Shown: piece by piece, positions 18,435 through 28,017 of the stretch
Layout: each line of letters begins with the position of its first letter
Position numbering within the stretch: the stretch's first letter is position 1
Source of the DNA: Verminephrobacter eiseniae EF01-2
GTDB lineage: Bacteria; Pseudomonadota; Gammaproteobacteria; Burkholderiales; Burkholderiaceae_C
Assembly: GCF_000015565.1 (NCBI RefSeq)
Contig: NC_008786.1
Coordinates: 868,001 to 932,000 of the forward strand
Direction: 5' to 3'
Length of the DNA stretch: 64,000 nucleotides
Notes under the pieces: model-generated
The model's input: the letters and a program-made list of their open reading frames with translations, nothing else
Database searches by the model: none
Told to the model about the DNA's origin: nothing
Made by a program: the position numbers and the translations under genes

Positions 18435-19409
18435 TCAGGCAAACGCCAGCATCGGCTTGAGCAGTTCACCGGCCACGAAGCGGCCGAACATCCCGGGCAG
18501 TTGGTCGATGCCGAACCGTGCGTCGACCAGTTCGCGGTAGCGCGCCTTCGCGCTGCGCAGCAGTGCCAGGTTGAGCGCGAAGTCGCCCTTGGGGAAGTAG
18601 AAGCTGCGCACCATGTAGAAGTCCTTGCGCCGGATGGCCCGGCTCTCCTGCACCGGCCAGGGCTGGTCGTTCTCGCCGATGAGGATCAGCACGCCGCGCG
18701 GCAGCACGATCTCCATGCCCAGGCTGCGCGCAGCATGCGCGCCGCTGCATTCGACGATGAGCTTGAAGCGCCGGCTGGTGTCGCCCACCGGATGGCGCTT
18801 GGCGCCGAACGACTCGGCCAGTTGCAGCCGCCGTTCCCTGGGGTCCGACACATACAGATCCGTGTAGCCGCTGCTGTGCAATGCCATCAGCGCGCCCATG
18901 CCCACCGGCCCCGCGCCCAGCACCAGCACCGGGCGGCTGGTCTCGGGCGGCACCAGCGGTTGGACGAAGCGGATGCCATGCGCGGCCGTGCCTATGGTGT
19001 CGAGCAGCAGCGGGGCCAGATCGTCCTCGATGTCGTCGGGCACCGGCAGCAGGCATGGTTCGGGCACGGTCAGGTACTCGGCGTAGCCGCCGGGGCGGTT
19101 CCAGCCGACCAGCACCGACTCGTTCAGGCACATCTGCGTGTCGCCGGCGCGGCACGCATCGCAGGCGCCACAGTGCACCGGGATATAGACCAGGCAGCGC
19201 TGGCCGTCGAGCGCATGGCCGGGCTGCTGCACCAGGCCGAGTATCTCGTGGCCGGGGGTGATGTCCGTGCCCTTGAGCCACAGCTTGGTGTCGGAGCCGC
19301 ACAGCGCGGTGCGGCGCACCTTCAGCAGCACCTCGCCGTGACCGGCAACCGGCAGGGGCGCCTCGCCGATGGTGATGTGGCGGTCGCCATGGAAAACGGC
19401 AACTTGCAT
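18435..19409 (-). CDS. Zinc-dependent medium-chain dehydrogenase (polyol/sorbitol type)
   Basis: MDR-family dehydrogenase, 324 residues. Catalytic zinc ligands are Cys37, His54 and Glu55. The structural zinc site has four cysteines (80, 83, 86, 94). The Rossmann NAD motif GAGPVGMG lies near 168. GAGGAG precedes the ATG at 19409. In this operon it most plausibly oxidises an imported sugar alcohol to a ketose before the kinase and aldolase act; galactitol to tagatose would fit the LacD-type aldolase. That assignment is inference. Confidence 0.85.
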   Translation of the reverse strand: MQVAVFHGDRHITIGEAPLPVAGHGEVLLKVRRTALCGSDTKLWLKGTDITPGHEILGLVQQPGHALDGQRCLVYIPVHCGACDACRAGDTQMCLNESVLVGWNRPGGYAEYLTVPEPCLLPVPDDIEDDLAPLLLDTIGTAAHGIRFVQPLVPPETSRPVLVLGAGPVGMGALMALHSSGYTDLYVSDPRERRLQLAESFGAKRHPVGDTSRRFKLIVECSGAHAARSLGMEIVLPRGVLILIGENDQPWPVQESRAIRRKDFYMVRSFYFPKGDFALNLALLRSAKARYRELVDARFGIDQLPGMFGRFVAGELLKPMLAFA

Positions 19410-19421
19410 GGATTCGTCTCC

Positions 19422-20231
19422 TCAACCTTTGACGGCGCCCGTGGCCAGACCCGACACCAGCCTGCGCTGCACGATGAAAGCGAGCACCAGGGGCGGCAGC
19501 GCGATCAGCGTCGCCGCCGCCATCAGCGCGCCCCAGTTGGCCGCGCCCTCGCCGATGAAGTTGAACGAGGCCGCGATCAGCGTCCTGGTCTCGCTGTTCG
19601 ATAGCACCAGCGCGAACAGGAAGTAGTTCCACGAGAACACGAACGCCAGGATCGACGCCACCACCACGCCCGGCAGCACCAGCGGCAGCGCGATGCGCCA
19701 CAGGATGCGCGGCACGCTGCAACCATCGACCTGCGCGCTTTCGAGCATGCTGCGCGGAATGCCGTCAAAAAAGGGCAGCAGCACCCAGATGACGATGGGC
19801 ATGGTGATCGCCGCATGGGTGAGGATCAGCGCCCAGTAGCTGCCGATCATGCCGGCCTCGCGGAACATCACGTACCACGGCAGCAGGAACAGCGTGCCCG
19901 GCGCCATGCGCGCCAGCAGCGTCACCGTGGCCGGCCAGGTGATGCGCGTCCATGACACCGCGAAGGCCGCCGCCGTGCCCAGCAGCAAGCCGATGGCGGT
20001 CGAGCCTGCGGTGATCACCGTGCTGTTCCATGTGTAGCGCAGGAAGGGCGTGCCGGCAAAGAGCGTGCGGTAGTTCTCCAGCGTGGGCCCGAACCACAGC
20101 CGGGGCGGGTAGGCCGTCACCTGCGCCGAGGGCTTGAACGACGAGAGCAGCATCCACGCGATGGGCAGCAATATCAGCAGCGCCATCGGCAGCAGGACCA
20201 GGCGTTGCATCGGCTTCGGGTTCATCGCCAT
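19422..20231 (-). CDS. Sugar ABC transporter permease (CUT1, UgpE/MalG type)
   Basis: Permease of 269 residues with six predicted membrane segments and the CUT1 EAA loop (ESAQVDGCSVPRILWRIALPL) around residues 160-180. It starts 13 bases after the other permease's stop. Its partner is the upstream UgpA-type permease; the ATPase is three genes on. The long hydrophobic N-terminal segment is a membrane anchor, not a cleaved signal. Confidence 0.9.
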   Translation of the reverse strand: MAMNPKPMQRLVLLPMALLILLPIAWMLLSSFKPSAQVTAYPPRLWFGPTLENYRTLFAGTPFLRYTWNSTVITAGSTAIGLLLGTAAAFAVSWTRITWPATVTLLARMAPGTLFLLPWYVMFREAGMIGSYWALILTHAAITMPIVIWVLLPFFDGIPRSMLESAQVDGCSVPRILWRIALPLVLPGVVVASILAFVFSWNYFLFALVLSNSETRTLIAASFNFIGEGAANWGALMAAATLIALPPLVLAFIVQRRLVSGLATGAVKG

Positions 20232-20244
20232 GGCAGCGCCCGTT

Positions 20245-21174
20245 TCACCACGCCACGCGCTTGCGCGCCTGGACGAGCAGCAGCACCGCGCCCAGCACGA
20301 TGGCCGACAGCGTGATCATCAGCGCGCTCGCATAGCCGAACTCGAAAAACTCGAAACCCTTGCGGAAGCCGTAGATGTTGAGCGTGTTCGATGCGTTGCC
20401 CGGCCCGCCCTGCGTGGTGATGTAGATGATGTCGAAAAAGCGCAGCAGGTCCACGCTGCGCAAAATGGCGGCGGTCACCAGCGTCGGCATGAGCAGCGGC
20501 AGCGTGATGCGCCAGAAGGTCTTGGAGCGCGAAGCGCCGTCGATCTGCGCGGCCTCATACACGCTGGGCGGCAGCGATTGCAGGCCGCCGAGCACGATCA
20601 GCGCGACAAAGGGCGTCCACTGCCAGGTATCGATCAGCGCCACGGTGGGAATCACCCACACCGGCGAGGCCAGCCAGTCCGAGCGCGGCAGGCCGGCGGC
20701 TTGCAGCAGATAGTTGACGGCGCCGATCGACGGGTCCAGCAGCACCAGCCACATCATGCCCACCACCACCGGCGGCAGCACGAAGGGCGAGATCATCAGC
20801 GTGCGCACGATGCCGGAGAGCTTCCTGGCGTTGTGCAGCAGCAGCGCCACCCAGGTGCCGAGCACCAGTTGCAGCGCCAGCGACAGCAGATACAGCAGCA
20901 GCGTGATGCGCAGCCCGTTCCAGAATTCGCCATCGCCGGCCAGCTCGACATAGTTCATGCCGAAGTTGAACCTGGGCTTGGCGCCGAAGCTGTATTCGTG
21001 CAGGCTGAACCACACCGTGTAGGCGAAGGGGAAGGCGATCATCGCGCTCGTGAAGACCACCGCCGGCAGCGACAGACAGGCCAACTGGCCGCGGGTTCCG
21101 ATGGATCGGCCCATGGGGATGGTCATGTGGATCGATCGGCCCATCGCCCGTTCACCCGGCGAGAAAACCGCCAT
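20245..21174 (-). CDS. Sugar ABC transporter permease (CUT1, UgpA/MalF type)
   Basis: Permease of up to 309 residues, with EAA loop EAAQIDGASRSKTFWRITL near residue 210 and six membrane segments. The start is uncertain. In-frame ATGs at 21174, 21144, 21126 and 21114 are all possible, because a short duplication repeats ATGGGCCGATC, giving MGRSI twice in the N-terminal tail. No ribosome site decides between them. The gene lies 45 bases after the binding-protein gene. Confidence 0.85.
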   Translation of the reverse strand: MAVFSPGERAMGRSIHMTIPMGRSIGTRGQLACLSLPAVVFTSAMIAFPFAYTVWFSLHEYSFGAKPRFNFGMNYVELAGDGEFWNGLRITLLLYLLSLALQLVLGTWVALLLHNARKLSGIVRTLMISPFVLPPVVVGMMWLVLLDPSIGAVNYLLQAAGLPRSDWLASPVWVIPTVALIDTWQWTPFVALIVLGGLQSLPPSVYEAAQIDGASRSKTFWRITLPLLMPTLVTAAILRSVDLLRFFDIIYITTQGGPGNASNTLNIYGFRKGFEFFEFGYASALMITLSAIVLGAVLLLVQARKRVAW

Positions 21175-21219
21175 CCACCGCCAGCACGCGGTGCGCGGGG
21201 GAAAACTCGAACAGCGCCA

Positions 21220-22524
21220 TCACTCTTTGGCGATCAACGCATCGAGCTGCCTGTCCGCATCGGCGCAGGCCTGTGCCGGCAGTTTCTGGCCGAGCAGCAA
21301 TTCGGTGACCGCCTGGCCGATGAGCTCGCGCGAGGCCGGATTGGCGGCGATCGGGTAGCCCACTTCGGAAGTGCCGGTGCGCGCCAGTTCGTTGACGGCC
21401 GCGACCCATTCGGAGCGCACCGGCTGCTCGTCCATCCAGGCTTTATAGCCGGGCGCCTGGGCCACGGCCGCGCGCGGCGGCGCTATCCCGTCGAGCGCCA
21501 GCCTGGCCTGGATCGCGGGGCTGGTGGCCCATTGCACGAAGTACCAGGCGGCCTCCTTGTGCTTGCTGTGCGCCGACACCGACATGATCCAGCCGATCAC
21601 GGTCGGGCGCGAGCCGCCAGGGCCCGCCGGCAGCACGGCGACCGCCGTGTCCTTCAGGCGGGCGCCGCCGTCCATCATGTTGCGCAACTCGTTCGAGGAC
21701 TCGAAGGCCATCGCCGCCTTGCCCTCCTTGTAGAGCGAGGAGATCTGATAGAAGTTGTAGTTCACGACACCCGGCGGGCCGTAGTCCTTGAGCAGTCTGG
21801 CGTACAGCGCCAGCGAGGCTTGGCCGGCCTGGCTGCACAGTTGCGATCGGCCGTCCTTCATGTACTGGCCGCCCATGTTGCGCAGGAACACGCTGTGGGT
21901 AAATGGCAGGGCAGGCTTCAAGCCGCGCGAGACGAAGGGCGCGATGCCAGGCTCGCAACGCTTGAGCTTGGCCGCCACGGCCTCCAACCCGGTCAGGCTC
22001 TCGGGCAATGCCAGGCCGCATTTGCGCAACAAGTCCTTGCGGTAGTAGAGCACCGGGCCTTCGACATTCATCGGAATGCCGGTGAGTTGCTTGCCGTAGG
22101 TGGCGTCCCGGATCATGCCGGCGCTCAAGCCGGTGGCGTCGTAGTCCCTGGCGCTCGCGCTCTTGAGCAGTTCCGCGAGGTCGGCGTACCAGCCGGCCTT
22201 GGCGAACTGCAAGCCCTCGCGCGAGGGCAGCGACATGAACACATCCACCTCGTCGCTGCGCGCATTCATCACCGTGACCAGGCGCTGGCGCATCTGCTGC
22301 TCCTGATAGGCGTCGACCTTGAGCGTCATGCCCGTTTGCTGCTCGAACTCGCCCTGGTACTTGAGCAGCGCGTTGGCCACGGGGTTGTTGTTGGCCAGAA
22401 AGGTCAATGTCTTGCCCTGGTGCTTTTTCCAGTTGAAATCCTGGGCGCCGGTGGCGCCGGCGCACAAGATTGCAACCACAGCGGCGAGGGCGTGCAGGCT
22501 CGGGCAGCGCAAGGCTTGGCTCAT
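21220..22524 (-). CDS. Sugar ABC transporter substrate-binding protein (family 1)
   Basis: Periplasmic binding protein of the MalE/UgpB-like family 1, 434 residues. The ATG at 22524 has AGGAGA six bases upstream. A signal peptide ends near TGAQ (residue 28). The mature protein opens GKTLTFLANNNPVANALLK, typical of the group, and TVIGWIMSVSAHSKHKEAAWYFVQW is the usual hinge-domain block. It is the first gene of a seven-gene operon; its promoter lies in the gap shared with the divergent lacI-type gene. Confidence 0.9.
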   Translation of the reverse strand: MSQALRCPSLHALAAVVAILCAGATGAQDFNWKKHQGKTLTFLANNNPVANALLKYQGEFEQQTGMTLKVDAYQEQQMRQRLVTVMNARSDEVDVFMSLPSREGLQFAKAGWYADLAELLKSASARDYDATGLSAGMIRDATYGKQLTGIPMNVEGPVLYYRKDLLRKCGLALPESLTGLEAVAAKLKRCEPGIAPFVSRGLKPALPFTHSVFLRNMGGQYMKDGRSQLCSQAGQASLALYARLLKDYGPPGVVNYNFYQISSLYKEGKAAMAFESSNELRNMMDGGARLKDTAVAVLPAGPGGSRPTVIGWIMSVSAHSKHKEAAWYFVQWATSPAIQARLALDGIAPPRAAVAQAPGYKAWMDEQPVRSEWVAAVNELARTGTSEVGYPIAANPASRELIGQAVTELLLGQKLPAQACADADRQLDALIAKE

Positions 22525-22542
22525 TTCTGTCTCCTGCGGTCA

Positions 22543-22556
22543 TGTAACCGTTTACA
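22543..22556. promoter_or_regulatory. LacI-family operator 1
   Basis: TGTAACCGTTTACA is a near-perfect 14-bp palindrome (half sites TGTAACC and TGTAAAC) matching the usual LacI/GalR consensus with central CG. It is 19 bases upstream of the binding-protein start and between it and the divergent LacI-type regulator, so it is the expected binding site of that repressor. Confidence 0.65.
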
Positions 22557-22667
22557 AAATTATCCCGTCGATGGCGTGCAGTGTCAATCTGGCCCAGTCG
22601 ATGAAGTCGATTATTGGTATAGGTGATTTCCCTGGATTTCGGTACTGAATGGCGATGTACCGTTTGC

Positions 22668-22681
22668 TGTAAACTGTTTCA
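22668..22681. promoter_or_regulatory. Possible LacI-family operator 2, at the lacI-type start
   Basis: TGTAAACTGTTTCA shares the exact TGTAAAC half-site with operator 1; the other half is degenerate. It ends two bases before the regulator's start codon, where binding would block its own expression. A looped pair with operator 1 (about 125 bases apart) is conceivable. Confidence 0.35.
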
Positions 22682-22683
22682 TC

Positions 22684-23778
22684 ATGAAGCCAAAATCAGT
22701 TGGAATCCGGGACGTTGCCAAACATGTGGGCGTTTCCACGGCCTCGATCTCGCGCACGCTGAACAGCCCGGAGTCGGTCAGTTCCGAACTGCGCATGCGC
22801 ATCGACGCGGCGATCGCCGAGTTGGGCTACATCCCCGATGCGGCGGCCCGCGCGCTATCGTCGCGGCGCACGCGCACCATCGGCGCGATCATTCCTACGG
22901 TGGACAACGCCATGTTTGCGCGCGGCATCGAAGCGCTGCAGAGCTACCTGTCACTGCAAGGCTACCTGCTGCTGCTGGCCACCAGCGGCTACGACCCCGA
23001 GACCGAGGCACGCCAAGCGCAGAACATGGCCAGCCGCGGCGTCGACGGGCTGATCCTGCGCGGCGACACGCACACCGATGCGTTGCGTCGGCTGCTCGCC
23101 GCGCAGCAGATCCCGTTCATCAATGTCGGCGTGTACCACCCGGACAAGCCATACGCCTCGGTCGGCGGCGACAACGGGGCCGCGGCCTGGCGCGCCTGCC
23201 GCTACTTGATCGAACTCGGCCACCGGCGCATCGGCATGGTCGCCGCCTTGACGCGCAACAACGACCGGGCCGCAGCGCGCGTCGCGGGTGTGCGGCGCGC
23301 CCTGGCCGAGAGCGGGTTGGCACTTCGGGCCTCGTGGTACATCGAAGTGCCCTATCACCTCGACGATGCGCGCCAGGGCGCACGGTGGCTGCTCTCGTCC
23401 CCCCGGGAAGATTGGCCCACGGCGGTGGTCTGCGGCAACGACGTGATCGCGTATGGCGTGCTGCTCGAGGCCGAACGGCGCGGACTGAAGGTGCCCGACG
23501 AGCTTTCCGTGATGGGCTTTGACGACCTTGAATGGAGTCGTCATCTGCGGCCCAGCCTGACGACGATGCATGTGCCGACGGATGAGGTCTGGAGCCGCGC
23601 CGGCGAATACCTGGTCAACGCGCTATCCGGCCGGCAAACCACGCTGCACCATGAAGTCGATGTGCACTTGGTGGTGCGCGAATCGACCGCGCGGCCATGG
23701 ACATCCGGCGCCGCCCACTCGGCCGGCAGCGACATGGGCACACAGGCAACGCAAGAGATTTTCCATGCTGACGGATGA
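22684..23778 (+). CDS. LacI-family transcriptional regulator
   Basis: Repressor of 364 residues. The N-terminal helix-turn-helix covers about residues 5-30 (IRDVAKHVGVSTASISRTL), with hinge helix near 48-60 (PDAAARALSSRRT). A periplasmic-binding-like ligand domain follows (about 62-335) with the typical GYDPETEARQAQNMASRGVDG block. It is divergent from the sugar operon at 15337-22524, with operators in between, so it very probably controls that operon in response to the imported sugar or its phosphate. Confidence 0.92.
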   Translation: MKPKSVGIRDVAKHVGVSTASISRTLNSPESVSSELRMRIDAAIAELGYIPDAAARALSSRRTRTIGAIIPTVDNAMFARGIEALQSYLSLQGYLLLLATSGYDPETEARQAQNMASRGVDGLILRGDTHTDALRRLLAAQQIPFINVGVYHPDKPYASVGGDNGAAAWRACRYLIELGHRRIGMVAALTRNNDRAAARVAGVRRALAESGLALRASWYIEVPYHLDDARQGARWLLSSPREDWPTAVVCGNDVIAYGVLLEAERRGLKVPDELSVMGFDDLEWSRHLRPSLTTMHVPTDEVWSRAGEYLVNALSGRQTTLHHEVDVHLVVRESTARPWTSGAAHSAGSDMGTQATQEIFHADG

Positions 23779-24003
23779 TGTATCTCTGTGGGACATCCAA
23801 CCTGTGCGCAATGCCCCCACACGGGCATCGATGAACAAGTTGGCGGGGCAGAGCCATCGGCATCGCCTGGCTTGCCCGAGCGCTGCGACCACCGGGTGGG
23901 CACGCTGGTCGTCAACGCGCAGTGCAAGCCGTCACCCTGTGCCTGTTGCAGGCCGGCGCCCGGCCCGCTGCGGCAAGCGCGCAGCCGCCGGATCGGGCGC
24001 TGC

Positions 24004-25104
24004 TCAGCGCCCGGCCACCCGCGCCAGATAAGCGGCGATCCGCGCTTCGGTCTGCGCCGTCGTCCCGTACACCCCGCGCTGCCCGGTGCGCAGCAGAACA
24101 CCGCCAGCGATCCAGCTTTGCAGCATGTGCCGCGCAACGCCGCGCGCGATCAGGTCGCTGGCGGTCACGGTCTTGGCCCTGGTCCCGCCGCGCGCCCGGC
24201 GCGGCGCTGCCGCGCTGCCGGTTTTTGCCGACGCCGCTGCGGGCGGCGCAGCCCTCACCGCCCCAGGTGGCGCAGCGGCCGGTTTCGACGCCTGCGGACG
24301 CTTGCGCGACGCTACCGGTGAACTCTGGATACGCCGAGCGGTTTGATCTGTCTGCGGGCGCTTGCGCGTCGCTGCAGCGACAGGCGGTGGCGGCGTTGCA
24401 GCGCCGATATCGATGCCAAACAAGGCCGACAGATCGCTGTCGTCCAATGTGCCTGGGGCCTCGTCCGGGGGCAGGGCGCCGATCTTCCGGGTCAACTCCT
24501 GCGGATCGACATGCCGCAGTCGAAACAGCAGTTCGGGCTCTTTGTCCAGCCGCGCGCCGACGCCGTACAACACGGCCGCGACATGCTTGCACATCGAGGC
24601 CCCGTCCGGGCAACTGCAACGCAGGCTGATTTGCCGGGGCAACGGGAACAGCCCCTGGCCCTGGTGTGTCACCGTTTCCATCACGGCCCGGGACAAGCGG
24701 CCCTGCAGCAGTTCGACCAGTGAGTCGATCTTGCCCGAGCATTTCTTGATGATCGCGTCCCACATGGTCGCCGCCAGTGGCTGCACGCCGATCTCGACCG
24801 TATAGATGTCCGAGCCGGACACCAGCGCCCGGATCTTGCCCGTCTCGACGCGCAGATCGATGACCGAGCCGTTGCGCACATAGGTTTGGCCGCGCGGCAG
24901 CCGGTTCGAGAAATCGCTGTACGCCTCCAGGTTGTCGCACCAGGCCTTGCCCCAGAAGCTCTTGGCGATGGTGCGCCCTTCGATCGCGACAGGCTGGCAG
25001 ACATACCCTTGCTGCCGTTTCAACGCTGCGATTTTCTGCCGGGCCTGGTACTGGCGTTGCGCCACGGGAATGTAAGGCGCCCAACCGCCGTATCGGAATC
25101 CCAT
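24004..25104 (-). CDS. SWIM zinc-finger domain protein
   Basis: A 366-residue protein with a SWIM zinc-binding motif CxC...CxH (CSCPDGASMCKH, about residues 161-172). The N-terminal domain begins MGFRYGGWAPYIPVAQR, typical of bacterial SWIM proteins. After residue 215 comes a long low-complexity, Ala/Pro/Lys/Arg-rich linker, then a short C-terminal domain. The ATG at 25104 is chosen because family similarity begins there; the open frame extends upstream without likely coding. Such proteins usually sit beside a SNF2/HepA helicase, as found here at 30760-33591, and are thought to act with it on DNA. The function is not established. Confidence 0.85.
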   Translation of the reverse strand: MGFRYGGWAPYIPVAQRQYQARQKIAALKRQQGYVCQPVAIEGRTIAKSFWGKAWCDNLEAYSDFSNRLPRGQTYVRNGSVIDLRVETGKIRALVSGSDIYTVEIGVQPLAATMWDAIIKKCSGKIDSLVELLQGRLSRAVMETVTHQGQGLFPLPRQISLRCSCPDGASMCKHVAAVLYGVGARLDKEPELLFRLRHVDPQELTRKIGALPPDEAPGTLDDSDLSALFGIDIGAATPPPPVAAATRKRPQTDQTARRIQSSPVASRKRPQASKPAAAPPGAVRAAPPAAASAKTGSAAAPRRARGGTRAKTVTASDLIARGVARHMLQSWIAGGVLLRTGQRGVYGTTAQTEARIAAYLARVAGR

Positions 25105-25500
25105 TGAATCGCCTTTCGTCGATTGCGTTGTCGCTGTTTCCGGGCCGATCATAGCGTGGCGCTGCGGGTGGCGATCGAATATCTGCCAGACGAACCGACT
25201 GCCGCGCAGGCAGCCCCTGCGCATGTGCCGAGGGGTCTGCGCTGGCAAACCGGCGCCGATCCCTGCGGGCTGCGCGGCGTCCGGTGGGCGTCCGGTGGTT
25301 TTTCGCCGCCACGGGCCGCCGGGCATGGCTGCGCCCGGCATCGGTGTCCAAGGGTGGCATGCGCCCTTTGAACGGCGCCGGGCAAGCATCGAATCAGCGA
25401 GCGCCCGTCGCGCCGGCTACGCATAAACAGCTATACCCGCCCCCTGCGCCATCGGGTACCCTTGTTTTTCACTCTGCCGAGGACTTCCAGGATTTACCGT
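25105..25500. other. 396-base gap between divergent genes
   Basis: This is the spacer between the SWIM gene (minus) and maeB (plus). Open frames crossing it look like composition artefacts. It should contain both promoters; GCTATACCC about 70 bases before maeB is the only -10-like string noticed and it lacks a clear -35. No repeats or stable hairpins were seen. Confidence 0.35.
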
Positions 25501-27807
25501 ATGACACAGAGCATTTCCCCCGCCGAGCAGGCACTGCGTGACGCTGCGCGTGAATACCATCGCAACCCCCGCCGAGGCAAGATTTCGGTCACTCCCACCA
25601 AGCCCCTGTCGAACCAGCGCGATCTGTCGCTGGCCTACTCGCCCGGCGTGGCCTACCCCTGCCTGGACATTGCCGCAGACCCGGCCCGGGCGTTCGATTA
25701 CACCTCGCGCGGCAATCTGGTGGCCGTGATCACCAATGGCACGGCGGTGCTGGGTCTGGGCGACATCGGCCCGCTGGCCAGCAAGCCGGTGATGGAGGGC
25801 AAGGGCTGCCTGTTCCAGAAGTTTGCCGGCGTGGATGTGTTCGACATCGAACTGGCCGAGCGCGACCCGGACAAGCTGATCGAGATCATTGCGGCGCTGG
25901 AGCCTACGCTGGGTGGCATCAACCTGGAGGACATCAAGGCGCCCGAGTGCTTCTACATCGAGCGCGAACTGTCCCGGCGCATGAACATCCCGGTGTTCCA
26001 CGACGACCAGCATGGAACGGCCATCATTTCCAGCGCCGCTTTGCTCAACGGCCTGGAACTGGTGGGCAAGGAGATCGGTTCGGTCAAGGTTGCCGTATCG
26101 GGCGCCGGCGCTGCGGCCATTGCCTGCGTGGGGGTGATGGTGGGCCTGGGGGTGAAGGCGCAAAACGTCTTCATGTGCGATTCCAAGGGCGTGATCTACG
26201 AAGACCGTCCCGGCGGCTACGATGAATCCAAGGCCCGCTACGCGCAACGAACCGATGCGCGCACGCTGGCCGACGCGGTCAACGGCGCCGATGTGTTCCT
26301 GGGCTGCTCGGCCCCGGGTGTGCTCACGGCCGAGATGGTCAAGACCATGGCGCCCCGGCCCATCATCCTGGCGCTGGCCAATCCGGAGCCCGAGATCCGC
26401 CCCGAACTGGCCCGGGCCATCCGCCCGGACTGCATCATCGCCACGGGCCGGTCGGACTACCCGAACCAGGTCAACAACGTGCTGTGCTTTCCCTATATCT
26501 TCCGTGGCGCGCTCGATTGCGGCGCGACCCGGATCACCGAGGCCATGAAGCTGGCCTGCGTGCGCCAGATCGCCGACCTGGCCAAGGCCGACATCAGTGA
26601 AGAGGTGGCCAGCGCCTACGCGGGCAAGGAGCTTGCCTTTGGCCCCGACTACCTGATACCGACGCCGTTCGACTCGCGCCTGATCCTGAAGATCGCGCCC
26701 GCCGTGGCCCAGGCGGCAGCCGATTCGGGCGTGGCCACGCGGCCCATCACCGACATGGAGGCTTACAAGGAGACCCTCACACGCTTCGTCTACCAGACCG
26801 GCATGTTGATGCGGCCGGTGATCAACGCGGCCAAGGCCCTGCCCGATGCGCAAAAGCGGGTCGCCTACGCCGACGGCGAGGACGAGCGCGCGTTGCGCGC
26901 GGCGCAGATGGCGCTCGACGACCGGATTGCGCTGCCGGTGCTGATCGGCCGGCCTGCGGTGATCGCCGCCCGCATCGACAAAGCCGGCCTGCGCATGCAG
27001 TTGGGCAAGGATGTGCAGGTCTGCAATCCGGAGGACGACCCACGCTTTCGCCAATATTGGGAGCATTACCACCAGCGCATGAAACGCGACGGCGCCACGC
27101 CCGAAATGGCCAAGGCGGCAGTGCGCCGCTCCAACACCATCATCGCCGCGCTGATGGTGGCGCTGGGCGACGCCGATGCGATGATCTGCGGCCTGGTGGG
27201 CACCTATGAAACGCATCTGGAGCGCATCCACAGCATCCTGGGCCGCCAGGAGGGCGTGAACGACTATGCCGCGCTCAACGCCCTGATGACCCAGCGTGGC
27301 ACGCTCTTCATTGCCGACACCTACGTCAACGAAGACCCCACGGCGCAGCAGTTGGCGGACATTGCCTGGATGTCGGTGCAGGAGGTGCAGCGCTTTGGTC
27401 TGCCCCCGAAGGTGGCGTTCCTGTCGCACTCCAGCTATGGCTCTTCCCGGCGCGCATCGGCCAAAAAGATGCGCCTGGCGCGCGACCTGTTCGTGGCCGC
27501 CCATCCCGACATCGAATGCGACGGCGAACTGCACGGCGACGCTGCGCTCGAGCCCAAAATCCGCAGCGCCTATCTGGCGGACTCGACGCTGACCGATTCG
27601 GCCAACCTGCTGATCTGCCCGAACATCGATGCGGCCAACATCCTGTACAACGTGCTCAAAACCACCACCAGCGGCGGCGTGACCGTAGGCCCGATCCTGA
27701 TGGGCGTCGCGGCCACGGCCTGCATCCTGACCCCGGCCGCCACCGTGCGCCGGGTGCTGAACATGACGGCACTGGCCGTTGCCAGCGCGGCTGCGCGTCC
27801 CCGGTAA
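25501..27807 (+). CDS. maeB: NADP-dependent malic enzyme with C-terminal phosphotransacetylase-like domain
   Basis: Oxidative decarboxylation of malate to pyruvate with NADP reduction. The 768-residue length is that of the large MaeB class. The N-terminal malic domain (about 15-150) has [16 protein letters not shown] and an [10 protein letters not shown] block with metal ligands. The NAD(P)-binding domain (about 165-400) includes [21 protein letters not shown]. The C-terminal third resembles phosphotransacetylase (about 435-768), thought to be regulatory, binding acetyl-CoA. The start ATG 25501 ([10 protein letters not shown]) has AGGATTT upstream and is preferred over an upstream in-frame codon. 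It is a single-gene unit of central metabolism. Confidence 0.95.
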   Translation: MTQSISPAEQALRDAAREYHRNPRRGKISVTPTKPLSNQRDLSLAYSPGVAYPCLDIAADPARAFDYTSRGNLVAVITNGTAVLGLGDIGPLASKPVMEGKGCLFQKFAGVDVFDIELAERDPDKLIEIIAALEPTLGGINLEDIKAPECFYIERELSRRMNIPVFHDDQHGTAIISSAALLNGLELVGKEIGSVKVAVSGAGAAAIACVGVMVGLGVKAQNVFMCDSKGVIYEDRPGGYDESKARYAQRTDARTLADAVNGADVFLGCSAPGVLTAEMVKTMAPRPIILALANPEPEIRPELARAIRPDCIIATGRSDYPNQVNNVLCFPYIFRGALDCGATRITEAMKLACVRQIADLAKADISEEVASAYAGKELAFGPDYLIPTPFDSRLILKIAPAVAQAAADSGVATRPITDMEAYKETLTRFVYQTGMLMRPVINAAKALPDAQKRVAYADGEDERALRAAQMALDDRIALPVLIGRPAVIAARIDKAGLRMQLGKDVQVCNPEDDPRFRQYWEHYHQRMKRDGATPEMAKAAVRRSNTIIAALMVALGDADAMICGLVGTYETHLERIHSILGRQEGVNDYAALNALMTQRGTLFIADTYVNEDPTAQQLADIAWMSVQEVQRFGLPPKVAFLSHSSYGSSRRASAKKMRLARDLFVAAHPDIECDGELHGDAALEPKIRSAYLADSTLTDSANLLICPNIDAANILYNVLKTTTSGGVTVGPILMGVAATACILTPAATVRRVLNMTALAVASAAARPR

Positions 27808-28017
27808 CGACCAGGGGCTTGGGGCGGGCATGGCATCCCGCACCGAAAGCCGCCGTTCGGGCCTCCAACCCCTCGGGAAATGCGCACGAAGGCAGACGGA
27901 TGCGCAGTTTGGCCAGCGTCGTCGTTTGCCCGTGGGCCGATCACGCAGTCCGATCGATGGCATGGACTTTGCGACACCTGTTACACGCCAGTTCTCCAGG
28001 TATCGCGAGGCACCAAC

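Noticed and set aside
20134..22626. An 830-codon plus-strand frame
   Set aside because: It is the complementary frame of the two permeases and the binding protein, with no domain or start signal.
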